DNA of 64,000 bases, taken from the NCBI RefSeq assembly GCF_022836875.1, contig NZ_CP090376.1:2542001-2606000 (forward strand). The letters run 5' to 3'. Numbering within the stretch: position 1 is the stretch's first letter; every line of letters begins with the position of its first letter. The stretch comes from Flavobacterium enshiense. GTDB taxonomy: Bacteria > Bacteroidota > Bacteroidia > Flavobacteriales > Flavobacteriaceae. Made by a program: the position numbers and the translations under genes. The notes under the pieces are model-generated. The model did not search any database and was not told the origin of the DNA. It worked only from the letters and a program-made list of their open reading frames with translations. Shown here one piece after another: positions 36,103 to 43,449 of the stretch.

Positions 36103-36798
36103 ATGATATACCTGCTGCCTTTACTTTCGGTTATTATAGGTTATGTTATAGCCACTTTTTTCCGTCCGAAAAGCAAAAAAAGCCTAAAAGTACTGCTTGC
36201 ATTCAGTGGTTCTTTTTTATTGGCATTAACGGTTTCACACCTGTTACCTACCGTCTATGAATCGGCACATCACGCAACCTCAGACGGTCACGTGCACGGT
36301 AACATCGGTTTTTTCATCATGTTTGGTATCGTGTTTCAAATCATACTCGAATATTTTTCGGAAGGAGCCGAACACGGACATGTGCACGGACACAATACCA
36401 TGTATCATATCCCATGGGCATTATTCATAAGTTTGTGTCTGCACGCACTGATGGAAGGAATGCCAGTGAGCCATCATCACGATTTAGCCTGGGGAATTGC
36501 GGTACACCACTTCCCTATTGCCATAATCCTGACTACTTTTTTAAGCGCATCACATCTGAACAAAGCTTCCATATTGGTATTCATGCTCGCTTTTGCAGCC
36601 ATGACGCCTCTTGGAACTATCGTTTCGGAAAGAGCACCAATGATTACTCATTTCTACTCAGAAATCACGGCATTTGTTATCGGAATCCTGTTTCATATTT
36701 CATCGACCATCATTTTTGAAACCAGTGACGGACACAAATTCAACATGGCAAAACTTTCGGCTATTTTACTCGGAATTGTGTTGGCGTATTTTATGTAG
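36103..36798 (+). CDS. ZIP-family divalent metal transporter
   Basis: This 231-residue membrane protein has about seven helices, a His-rich loop (GAEHGHVHGHNTMYHIP), and the metal-binding helix signatures LFISLCLHALMEGMPVSHHH and GIAVHHFPIAIILTTFL. ZIP proteins import zinc, iron or manganese. It has been placed directly after a methyltransferase gene with no known link. No metal-responsive operator is visible. Confidence 0.92.
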   Translation: MIYLLPLLSVIIGYVIATFFRPKSKKSLKVLLAFSGSFLLALTVSHLLPTVYESAHHATSDGHVHGNIGFFIMFGIVFQIILEYFSEGAEHGHVHGHNTMYHIPWALFISLCLHALMEGMPVSHHHDLAWGIAVHHFPIAIILTTFLSASHLNKASILVFMLAFAAMTPLGTIVSERAPMITHFYSEITAFVIGILFHISSTIIFETSDGHKFNMAKLSAILLGIVLAYFM

Positions 36799-36803
36799 AT
36801 TTA

Positions 36804-36935
36804 GGCGTGACCGCAAGGGTCGGGCTTCCCGATAGCTATCGGGACGTTGCAATCTTTTTTGTTAGAACGTTCGGCTTAAAAATTACGTTTTTTCTAAACA
36901 AAAAAGGATTTCCACTATTATCCCTCACGCAAAAA
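36804..36935. repeat. Structured intergenic element with nested palindromes
   Basis: About 130 non-coding bases contain GACC/GGTC (36809-36821), the perfect palindrome CCCGATAGCTATCGGG (36828-36843), the palindrome GAACGTTC (36865-36872) and a long near-perfect inverted repeat, 36854-36867 with 36892-36906, one base short of 15 bp. I recall similar GGCGTGACC...TATCCCTCACGC elements in other flavobacterial genomes, but this is from memory and unverified. Confidence 0.6.
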
Positions 36936-36974
36936 ACTGCACTAAAGTACGATCGCAATCCAAAAGAAACTTTG

Positions 36975-36982
36975 TAACTTTG
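36975..36982 (+). promoter_or_regulatory. -7 promoter element of murQ
   Basis: TAACTTTG in an ACTTTGTAACTTTG string, identical to that before truA. The ATG at 37010 is 27 bases downstream; a TTG inside the element is not the start. Confidence 0.65.
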
Positions 36983-37009
36983 AACCTAAGCCACTTAGCA
37001 ACTTATAAA

Positions 37010-37822
37010 ATGACTTTTACCAAAACCACAGAACAATCCTCAAATTACGAGCAACTTGAAAAAATGTCGGTGCACGATTTACTGACCAATATCAACAACG
37101 AAGATAAAACCGTTCCGCTTGCGGTCGAAAAAGCTTTACCACAAATCGAAATCCTGGTTTCTAAAGTTGTGGAACAGATGAAAAAAGGCGGAAGACTATT
37201 CTACATCGGAGCAGGAACTTCAGGACGATTAGGAATTGTAGATGCTTCCGAATGTCCTCCTACTTTTGGTGTTCAGTTTGATTTGGTAATCGGAATCATC
37301 GCGGGCGGGGATACTGCCATCCGTAAAGCTGTGGAATTTGCAGAAGACGATAAAGAACAGGCCTGGAAAGATTTGTCCGAATGGAATATCAACGAAAATG
37401 ACTTTGTAATCGGAATTGCGGCTTCAGGAACGACACCATATGTAATCGGTGGATTGGAAAAATGCAACGAAAACAATATCATCACCGGATGTATTACCTG
37501 CAACGAAGGAAGTCCGTTGTCCAAAACGGCTCAATTCCCCATTGAAGTAGTTGTTGGACCGGAATTCGTAACCGGAAGCAGCCGTATGAAAGCCGGTACT
37601 GCCCAAAAATTGGTTTTAAACATGATTTCTACGGCAACCATGATTCAGCTTGGGCGAGTAAAAGGTAATAAAATGGTCGATATGCAATTGAGCAATGTAA
37701 AATTAATCGATCGTGGTGTCCGCATGATAATGGGAGAAATTCCGGTATCCTATGACGAAGCAAAAGCATTGTTGGAAAAACACGGAAGCGTTAGAAAAGC
37801 GGTTGAAAATTTCAATAAATAA
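37010..37822 (+). CDS. murQ: N-acetylmuramic acid 6-phosphate etherase
   Basis: This 270-residue SIS-domain enzyme splits MurNAc-6-phosphate into GlcNAc-6-phosphate and lactate during recycling or use of cell-wall sugar. The signature GAGTSGRLGIVDASECPPTFG contains the catalytic glutamate (in ASEC). IGIAASGTTPYVIGG and TGSSRMKAGTAQK are also conserved. It heads a run of same-strand small genes with no other cell-wall recycling enzyme among them. Confidence 0.95.
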   Translation: MTFTKTTEQSSNYEQLEKMSVHDLLTNINNEDKTVPLAVEKALPQIEILVSKVVEQMKKGGRLFYIGAGTSGRLGIVDASECPPTFGVQFDLVIGIIAGGDTAIRKAVEFAEDDKEQAWKDLSEWNINENDFVIGIAASGTTPYVIGGLEKCNENNIITGCITCNEGSPLSKTAQFPIEVVVGPEFVTGSSRMKAGTAQKLVLNMISTATMIQLGRVKGNKMVDMQLSNVKLIDRGVRMIMGEIPVSYDEAKALLEKHGSVRKAVENFNK

Positions 37823-37833
37823 TCTAGGATCAA

Positions 37834-38304
37834 ATGAAATTCAAAATTATTGTATCTTTATTCCTATTAGCATCGTTATCAGCCTTTTCTCAAGAACTTA
37901 AATATAAAACGGGAGGAAGAATTTTTGATTCGAACAACCAAAAACTGGCATCAAAAGAGGTTAGGGAATTACTGATAAAACAACCAGAAATACTGGAATC
38001 TTACAATGAAGGAAGATCAGAAAAAATCTTTGGAAACGCACTAATGTACGGAGGAATAGCTTTGGCGGCAACCGACTTAATTGTCGCAGCCACAAAAGAA
38101 GGTGAATATCCAACAGCACTAACGGTTGTAGGAGTTGCGTCGATTTTCTTGTCAGTACCTATTAAATACATTTCCACTAAAAAATTAAAAACCGTCGTGA
38201 AAGATTATAATGCTGCATTATCAAAAAAAGACAGCGGTTTCAATTTTGAATCGATGTCCATAGTTTCAAACGGAAAAGGATTGGGTTTACGAATGACTTT
38301 TTAA
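37834..38304 (+). CDS. Hypothetical secreted or membrane protein
   Basis: This 156-residue protein has a signal peptide (IVSLFLLASLSAFSQ), then KYKTGGRIFDSNNQKLASKEVRELL, two central hydrophobic segments (ALMYGGIALAATDLIVAA and ALTVVGVASIFLSVPIKYI), and a C-terminal motif SGFNFESMSIVSNGKGLGLRMTF. The last motif recurs in the next gene. It begins 12 bases after murQ. I recognise no function. Confidence 0.78.
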   Translation: MKFKIIVSLFLLASLSAFSQELKYKTGGRIFDSNNQKLASKEVRELLIKQPEILESYNEGRSEKIFGNALMYGGIALAATDLIVAATKEGEYPTALTVVGVASIFLSVPIKYISTKKLKTVVKDYNAALSKKDSGFNFESMSIVSNGKGLGLRMTF

Positions 38305-38337
38305 AAACAGTTACAACAAATCAATATCGAAGTCACC

Positions 38338-38520
38338 ATGAAAAAATTGCTTGCTTTATTTTGCTTCTTTATCCTGACAATGGCTTCTGCGCAGAAAATT
38401 TCGCTGCAAAAAGCTCTCGAAATTTATAACGATGAAATAAAGACAGCCCTAGGTGCAACAGGCTTTGACCTGAATATTTTAACGAATGCCAACGGGTACG
38501 GACTTCAAATTACATTTTAA
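38338..38520 (+). CDS. Mini-paralogue of the preceding secreted protein
   Basis: This 60-residue protein has a signal peptide (LLALFCFFILTMASAQ) and then only LEIYNDEIKTALGATGFDLNILTNANGYGLQITF, which parallels the end of the upstream gene (VKDYNAALSKKDSGFNFESMSIVSNGKGLGLRMTF). It therefore looks like the same protein with its core removed. It could be a functional small periplasmic peptide or a decayed duplicate. The frame is intact, and spacing to both neighbours is short. Confidence 0.7.
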   Translation: MKKLLALFCFFILTMASAQKISLQKALEIYNDEIKTALGATGFDLNILTNANGYGLQITF

Positions 38521-38523
38521 ATC

Positions 38524-38751
38524 ATGTCAACAAACAAAGCATTATTAATGAAAGGAATCCGATATCTGGCATTTGCAGTGCCGCTAATGTTTATCGGACC
38601 AACAATAATTCACAGTTCATTTAAAAATCAGGAACATCCATTATATATTCCAATTCTGGGGATAGGTATCCTTTTTTGTATCGGATCGATGTTTTTGATG
38701 TTCAAAGGAATACAAACCATGGTAAAAAGCTTGTTCGATGGAGACCAATAA
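38524..38751 (+). CDS. DUF6095 membrane protein
   Basis: This 75-residue protein has two transmembrane helices (IRYLAFAVPLMFIGPTIIHS and PILGIGILFCIGSMFLMFKGI). The sequence TNKALLMKGIRYLAFAVPLMFIGP is typical of DUF6095, a flavobacterial family of unknown function. It starts 3 bases after the preceding stop and overlaps the next gene by 14 bases. Confidence 0.85.
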   Translation: MSTNKALLMKGIRYLAFAVPLMFIGPTIIHSSFKNQEHPLYIPILGIGILFCIGSMFLMFKGIQTMVKSLFDGDQ

Positions 38752-39313
38752 ATCATATCTGGAAAGTGTAAAAAAACTGTTTCTGTATTATAAAACAATC
38801 GGCGAAAAAGCCATTGAGCAATTAGAACCGGAACAGCTTTTTGTTACTGTTAACGACAATACGAATTCTATTGCGGTGATCGTTAAACACCTTTCCGGAA
38901 ATATGTTGTCGCGTTGGACCGATTTCCTTACATCAGATGGCGAAAAAGAATGGCGCAACAGGGACGGTGAATTCGAACAAACCTTCACAACCAAAGAAGA
39001 AGTAATGGCTTCCTGGGAAAAAGGATGGAAATGTTTTTCGGATGCACTCGATGCTTTAGAGCCCAAACAGCTTTCACAAATCATCTACATCAGAAACGAA
39101 GGACATAATGTAATGGAAGCAATTAACCGTCAGCTGGCACATTATCCGTACCATGTAGGCCAAATTGTATTTTATGCCAAAATGCTTAAAAAAACAGAAT
39201 GGACAAGCCTTTCCATTCCGAAAAACAAATCAGACGATTACAATGCCGAAAAATTTTCGAAAGAAAAAAGCACAAAGCATTTTACAGATGATGAACTTAA
39301 CAAACTAAAATGA
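38738..39313 (+). CDS. DUF1572 (DinB-like) protein
   Basis: This 191-residue four-helix protein of the DinB/YfiT-like fold contains SIAVIVKHLSGNMLSRWTDFL, EWRNRDGEFE and a C-terminal INRQLAHYPYHVGQIVFYAK. The spaced histidines match the metal-binding site of the fold. Some relatives are thiol-dependent transferases, but DUF1572 itself is uncharacterised. It overlaps both neighbours by a few bases. Confidence 0.9.
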   Translation: METNKSYLESVKKLFLYYKTIGEKAIEQLEPEQLFVTVNDNTNSIAVIVKHLSGNMLSRWTDFLTSDGEKEWRNRDGEFEQTFTTKEEVMASWEKGWKCFSDALDALEPKQLSQIIYIRNEGHNVMEAINRQLAHYPYHVGQIVFYAKMLKKTEWTSLSIPKNKSDDYNAEKFSKEKSTKHFTDDELNKLK

Positions 39314-39681
39314 AAAAAATATACCTACTTCCTATCCTTACTTTATTAATTTCCTGCTACAATCAGGAACGCAACTGCAAAGATTTCAAAACAGGAAAAT
39401 TTGAATTCGTACAGCAAATCAACGGTGAAGAAAAAAAATCGGTTTTCGAACGTACAGAAACACTTCAGATCGAAACCTTCAACGGAAAAACAGATACAGC
39501 ATCTGTGCGCTGGGTAAACGATTGTGAATTTGTGCTTCAAAAATTACATCCTAAAACCATGCAGGAAAAAAAAGCAATCGCAATGAAAATACTGACAACC
39601 AATGAAAAAGGATACTCATTTGAATATGCTTTCGTTGGAGACGGTAAAAAACAACGCGGTTCTGTAACAAAAATCGAATAA
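39310..39681 (+). CDS. Small lipoprotein
   Basis: This 123-residue protein has a lipobox at LISC. The mature part starts YNQERNCKDFKTGKFEFVQQINGEEKKS and contains VRWVNDCEFVLQKLHPKTMQEKKAIAMKI; the cysteines of RNCKDF and NDCEF may form a disulfide. It overlaps the DUF1572 gene by four bases. I recall orthologues next to the same gene in other flavobacteria, sometimes mislabelled as a topoisomerase; nothing here supports that label. Confidence 0.8.
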   Translation: MKKIYLLPILTLLISCYNQERNCKDFKTGKFEFVQQINGEEKKSVFERTETLQIETFNGKTDTASVRWVNDCEFVLQKLHPKTMQEKKAIAMKILTTNEKGYSFEYAFVGDGKKQRGSVTKIE

Positions 39682-39717
39682 CATACGTTTAACAGCTTTA
39701 TAATTTAAAATTTTATA

Positions 39718-40491
39718 ATGGAAGTATTTCTGACTCCTGATGCGTGGATCGCTTTATTAACCCTTACCTTTTTGGAAATTGTATTAGGTATTGACAACAT
39801 CATCTTCATTTCTATTGTTACCGGAAAATTACCGGCTGAAAAAAGAAAAAAAGCCACACGAATTGGATTATTTTTAGCCATGTTCATGCGAATTGGCTTA
39901 TTAATGGGAATCACTTACCTGATTGCCATGAAAAAACCGTGGTTTAGTCTTGAACTGGGCTGGTTCAACGCTAAGTTTACGGGACAGGCCATAATATTGC
40001 TGCTTGGAGGTATATTCCTGATTTATAAAAGTACCAAAGAAATCCATGAGAAAGTAGATCATAAAGGAGAAGAAGAAAAAGAATTAAAAACATCTGCAGC
40101 TAAATCTTTTGGCAGCGTAATTGTTCAGATTTTGTTAATCGACCTTATTTTCTCCGTTGACAGTATCCTTACGGCAGTTGGTATGACCAACGGTGTAACT
40201 GGTGCATTATACATCATGGTTACTGCGGTAGTGATTTCCGTAGGAGTAATGCTATTGTTCGCGGTACCGGTTGGTAATTTCGTTAATGCAAACCCATCAA
40301 TCCAGATTTTAGGTTTAGCTTTCCTGATTCTTATCGGTTTTATGCTTATAACCGAGAGTATGCACCTATCTGATGCTTCCTTAGTGGGACAACATGTCGG
40401 GGTGGTTCCGAAAGGCTATCTGTATTTTGCCATTGCGTTTTCATTGGCAGTGGAATTCCTAAACATGAAAATGCGTAAAAAAGGTAAATAA
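39718..40491 (+). CDS. TerC-family membrane protein
   Basis: This 257-residue protein has seven predicted helices. LTLTFLEIVLGIDNIIFISIVTGKLP and QILLIDLIFSVDSILTAVGMTNG carry the conserved membrane-embedded aspartates of TerC. Family members have been linked to tellurite resistance and, in other bacteria, to metalation of exported manganese-dependent proteins. It is the last gene of the murQ-led run and ends at a terminator. Confidence 0.93.
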   Translation: MEVFLTPDAWIALLTLTFLEIVLGIDNIIFISIVTGKLPAEKRKKATRIGLFLAMFMRIGLLMGITYLIAMKKPWFSLELGWFNAKFTGQAIILLLGGIFLIYKSTKEIHEKVDHKGEEEKELKTSAAKSFGSVIVQILLIDLIFSVDSILTAVGMTNGVTGALYIMVTAVVISVGVMLLFAVPVGNFVNANPSIQILGLAFLILIGFMLITESMHLSDASLVGQHVGVVPKGYLYFAIAFSLAVEFLNMKMRKKGK

Positions 40492-40514
40492 TCATTTATA
40501 CAGTTATACAATCA

Positions 40515-40543
40515 AAGAGCTCTCAAAACTGAGGGCTTTTTTG
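40515..40543 (+). terminator. Terminator after the TerC gene
   Basis: AGCTCTCA (40518-40525) pairs with TGAGGGCT (40530-40537, one G-T pair), followed by a T-run. Confidence 0.75.
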
Positions 40544-40662
40544 TTTATTCCCAATCAAAAGTTATTTACTTCTAACTACCAAAGTAATTCTATATGCAAT
40601 GATTTAAACTTTTAAATCTACCGAAAAAGCAAAAAAAGCATCAAAATAATCTAATTATAAAT

Positions 40663-40692
40663 AAAAAAGCTCTCAGTTTTGAGAGCTTTTTT
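40663..40692 (-). terminator. Terminator of parC
   Basis: AAAAAGCTCTC (40664-40674) pairs with GAGAGCTTTTT (40681-40691) directly after the parC stop. The stem core is the same as in the TerC terminator. Confidence 0.85.
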
Positions 40693-40693
40693 A

Positions 40694-43384
40694 TTATTCC
40701 AAAGTCAACGTTATCTGACCGTCATCATCCAGTTCGATGTTATAGTCTGTCAGCTCAGTATTCGGATTCATTTCCGATTCTGCAGGAACTTCCTCAACGG
40801 GCTCTTCATAAGGTAACGGTTCCAATAAATTAACCTGTTTCAGTTTATCTGTCGTCAATTGATTACCCAACGCTTTGATTCCTTTTACGGCTATGAACTG
40901 CTCCATATCAATGGTCTGGTTTTCCTTCTGAACGCCTTTGCTTTTGGCAAAAATAATTTCTGCTACAGGACGCCAATCGGTGGAAACAATTTCCAGTTGC
41001 GATTTCTCGTGTTCGGAAATAAAAATCTCCTCTTTGTTCTCATTTTCAATAAGGAAACGTTTTATGTAGTAACGCTCTTTTTCCCCATCATAATAAATGG
41101 CCGAAATCGGTTTGGTCGGATGCCATTTTTCAAGGATGATCATATCCTCATCGAAATGCGAGGTCAGTTCCGGAATAATCGTTTTCAACTTACCGGACTG
41201 ACTGATGATCAGCAAGCGGTCATTCGGACGGAATTCGCCCAATAACTCCCCTCTTCCATCAACATTCAAACGCTGAACGGTATCATCAAACCAAATCTTA
41301 CGAGGCCTTAACGTCGAAATTCCTTTCTCTTTCAGTTCGATTTTCTTGATAGGATACTTAGACACGGTATTTCCTTTGGAAGCTCTTCCTTTTATGGCAA
41401 TATCGGCAAAATCCAAATCCCATTTCAGTTTTTTAACGCTTCCTACCTGACGCAGTAAAATAGTTACGACTTCCGCTTCACCGTTCGGATTATGTGAAAA
41501 ATACAATACCTGTGAGCCTGGTTTTTCCTGTGTCAGATCATAAGCCTTGTCACGGGTAACTCCCGATACATTAAAACGCTTTATGAATGAGGAACCCGAT
41601 TTTCCGTCGCGGTAAATCATGTTGTAAATGGTTCGCTTGTCATTTTTATCGAAAACAGCAACGTGAATGATATCTTTCCCGACAAATTTCTTTTCATCAA
41701 CTTTTGATATCATCATTTTACCATCGCGAAGGAACACAATAACATCGTCAATATCGGAACAATCATCAACGTATTCGTCTTTTTTTAGTCCGGTTCCGAT
41801 GAAACCTTCTTCACGGTTTACATACAATTTTGTATTACGTAATACTACTTTCGTCGCTTCAATGGTATCGAAATTACGGATTTCCGTCTGACGTTCACGC
41901 CCTTTTCCATACTTCTCTTTCAGCTTGGCAAAATAGTCGATGGCGAATTCAATCAAATGTGCCAAATGATGTTTCACCTGGGCCATTTCGTCTTCCAGTT
42001 TCGCGATTAATTCATCCGCTTTATCAGAGTCGAAACGGGTGATACGAATCATCGGAATCTGTGTCAGTTTCTGCAAATCCTCATCAACGATATCTCGCAT
42101 CAGCAGTTTCCTGAATGGCTCAAATCGCTTGTACATGTACTCATATAACGATTCCTTGTCAGAATACAGCTTAAAGTCGATATACATTTCTTCACGAATG
42201 AATATCTTTTCAAGCGTCGAAAAATGCCATTTGGTTTCAAGTTCCTGCAATTGGATTTCCAACTCCTGTCGCAACAAATCAACCGTGCGATTCGTTGAAA
42301 TTTTCAACATATCGGAAACACCGATAAATAACGGCTTATGATTTTGAATCACACAACCTAATGGTGCGATTGACGTTTCACAAGCTGTAAACGCGTAAAG
42401 TGCATCAATCGTTTTATCCGGAGAAACACCTGGCGGAAGATGAATTAAGATTTCAACCTCAGCCGCAGTATTATCTTCAATTTTCTTGATTTTGATTTTC
42501 CCTTTATCGTTCGCTTTCAAAATACTGTCAATTAATGATGACGTATTTGTTGAAAACGGGATTTGGGTAATCACTAAGGTCTGTTTGTCCAATTGGGAAA
42601 TCCTCGCACGCACGCGTACACGTCCGCCACGCAACCCATCGTTATAATTGGAAACATCGGCAATACCAGCGGTTGGAAAATCCGGAAATAATGTGAACGG
42701 TTTTCCTTTTAATATTTTTATCGATGCATCGATTAATTCATTGAAATTATGAGGCAATAGTTTAGTAGACAAACCAACGGCAATACCTTCCCCACCTTGT
42801 GCCAGCAACAACGGGAATTTTACCGGAAGATTGATCGGTTCCGCACGACGACCATCATAGGAAACTCCCCATTCGGTAATTTTTGGTGAATACAAAACCT
42901 CCAAACCGAATTTAGAAATTCTGGCTTCAATGTAACGCGAAGCAGCGGCACCGTCTCCTGTTAAAATATTTCCCCAGTTTCCCTGACAATCAATCAATAA
43001 ATCCTTCTGACCAATTTGCACCATGGCATCTCCAATGCTCGCATCCCCGTGAGGGTGATACTGCATGGTGTGCCCAACTACGTTCGCCACTTTGTTGTAA
43101 CGTCCATCATCCAACTCTTTCATGGAGTGCATGATACGACGTTGAACCGGTTTGAATCCGTCTTCTATGGCTGGTACGGCACGCTCCAGGATTACATAAG
43201 AAGCATAATCAAGGAACCAATCCTTGTACATGCCTGTTACTTTGGTAATGGTATCCTCCGGATTGTTTTCTTCTTGTTCGTAAAAATGATTTCCTTCGAA
43301 AGACTGGCTTTCCTGGGAATGGGATTCTTCCGAGAAATTATCTTCTGGGGTTAAATCTTCAATATTTTCGTTTTCTTCGCTCAT
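40694..43384 (-). CDS. parC: DNA topoisomerase IV subunit A
   Basis: This 896-residue type IIA topoisomerase breakage-reunion subunit separates linked daughter chromosomes together with ParE. The active-site tyrosine is Tyr151 in GAAASRYIEARIS; YASYVILERAVPAIEDGFKPVQRRIMHSM and YHPHGDASIGDAMVQ mark the DNA gate. The C-terminal domain has beta-pinwheel blades but no clear GyrA-box, which separates it from gyrase. The protein has acidic extensions at both ends. Its usual partner parE lies upstream on the same strand, separated by a 3-kb ELWxxDGT gene. Confidence 0.93.
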   Translation of the reverse strand: MSEENENIEDLTPEDNFSEESHSQESQSFEGNHFYEQEENNPEDTITKVTGMYKDWFLDYASYVILERAVPAIEDGFKPVQRRIMHSMKELDDGRYNKVANVVGHTMQYHPHGDASIGDAMVQIGQKDLLIDCQGNWGNILTGDGAAASRYIEARISKFGLEVLYSPKITEWGVSYDGRRAEPINLPVKFPLLLAQGGEGIAVGLSTKLLPHNFNELIDASIKILKGKPFTLFPDFPTAGIADVSNYNDGLRGGRVRVRARISQLDKQTLVITQIPFSTNTSSLIDSILKANDKGKIKIKKIEDNTAAEVEILIHLPPGVSPDKTIDALYAFTACETSIAPLGCVIQNHKPLFIGVSDMLKISTNRTVDLLRQELEIQLQELETKWHFSTLEKIFIREEMYIDFKLYSDKESLYEYMYKRFEPFRKLLMRDIVDEDLQKLTQIPMIRITRFDSDKADELIAKLEDEMAQVKHHLAHLIEFAIDYFAKLKEKYGKGRERQTEIRNFDTIEATKVVLRNTKLYVNREEGFIGTGLKKDEYVDDCSDIDDVIVFLRDGKMMISKVDEKKFVGKDIIHVAVFDKNDKRTIYNMIYRDGKSGSSFIKRFNVSGVTRDKAYDLTQEKPGSQVLYFSHNPNGEAEVVTILLRQVGSVKKLKWDLDFADIAIKGRASKGNTVSKYPIKKIELKEKGISTLRPRKIWFDDTVQRLNVDGRGELLGEFRPNDRLLIISQSGKLKTIIPELTSHFDEDMIILEKWHPTKPISAIYYDGEKERYYIKRFLIENENKEEIFISEHEKSQLEIVSTDWRPVAEIIFAKSKGVQKENQTIDMEQFIAVKGIKALGNQLTTDKLKQVNLLEPLPYEEPVEEVPAESEMNPNTELTDYNIELDDDGQITLTLE

Positions 43385-43449
43385 AAATTAGTTAACAGTA
43401 TTCAGTTAACAGTTGACAGTAAGCAGAAAAACTGCAAACTGGTAAATTA
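43385..43449. repeat. Short direct repeats between parC and the ELWxxDGT gene
   Basis: AGTTAACAGT occurs at 43390-43399 and 43404-43413, followed by a third related copy (GTTGACAGT, 43412-43420) and a small hairpin GCAG/CTGC. No promoter consensus for parC is seen here. Confidence 0.6.

Noticed and set aside
39310..39681. Topoisomerase-related annotation for the small lipoprotein
   Set aside because: The sequence has a lipobox and no topoisomerase motif.
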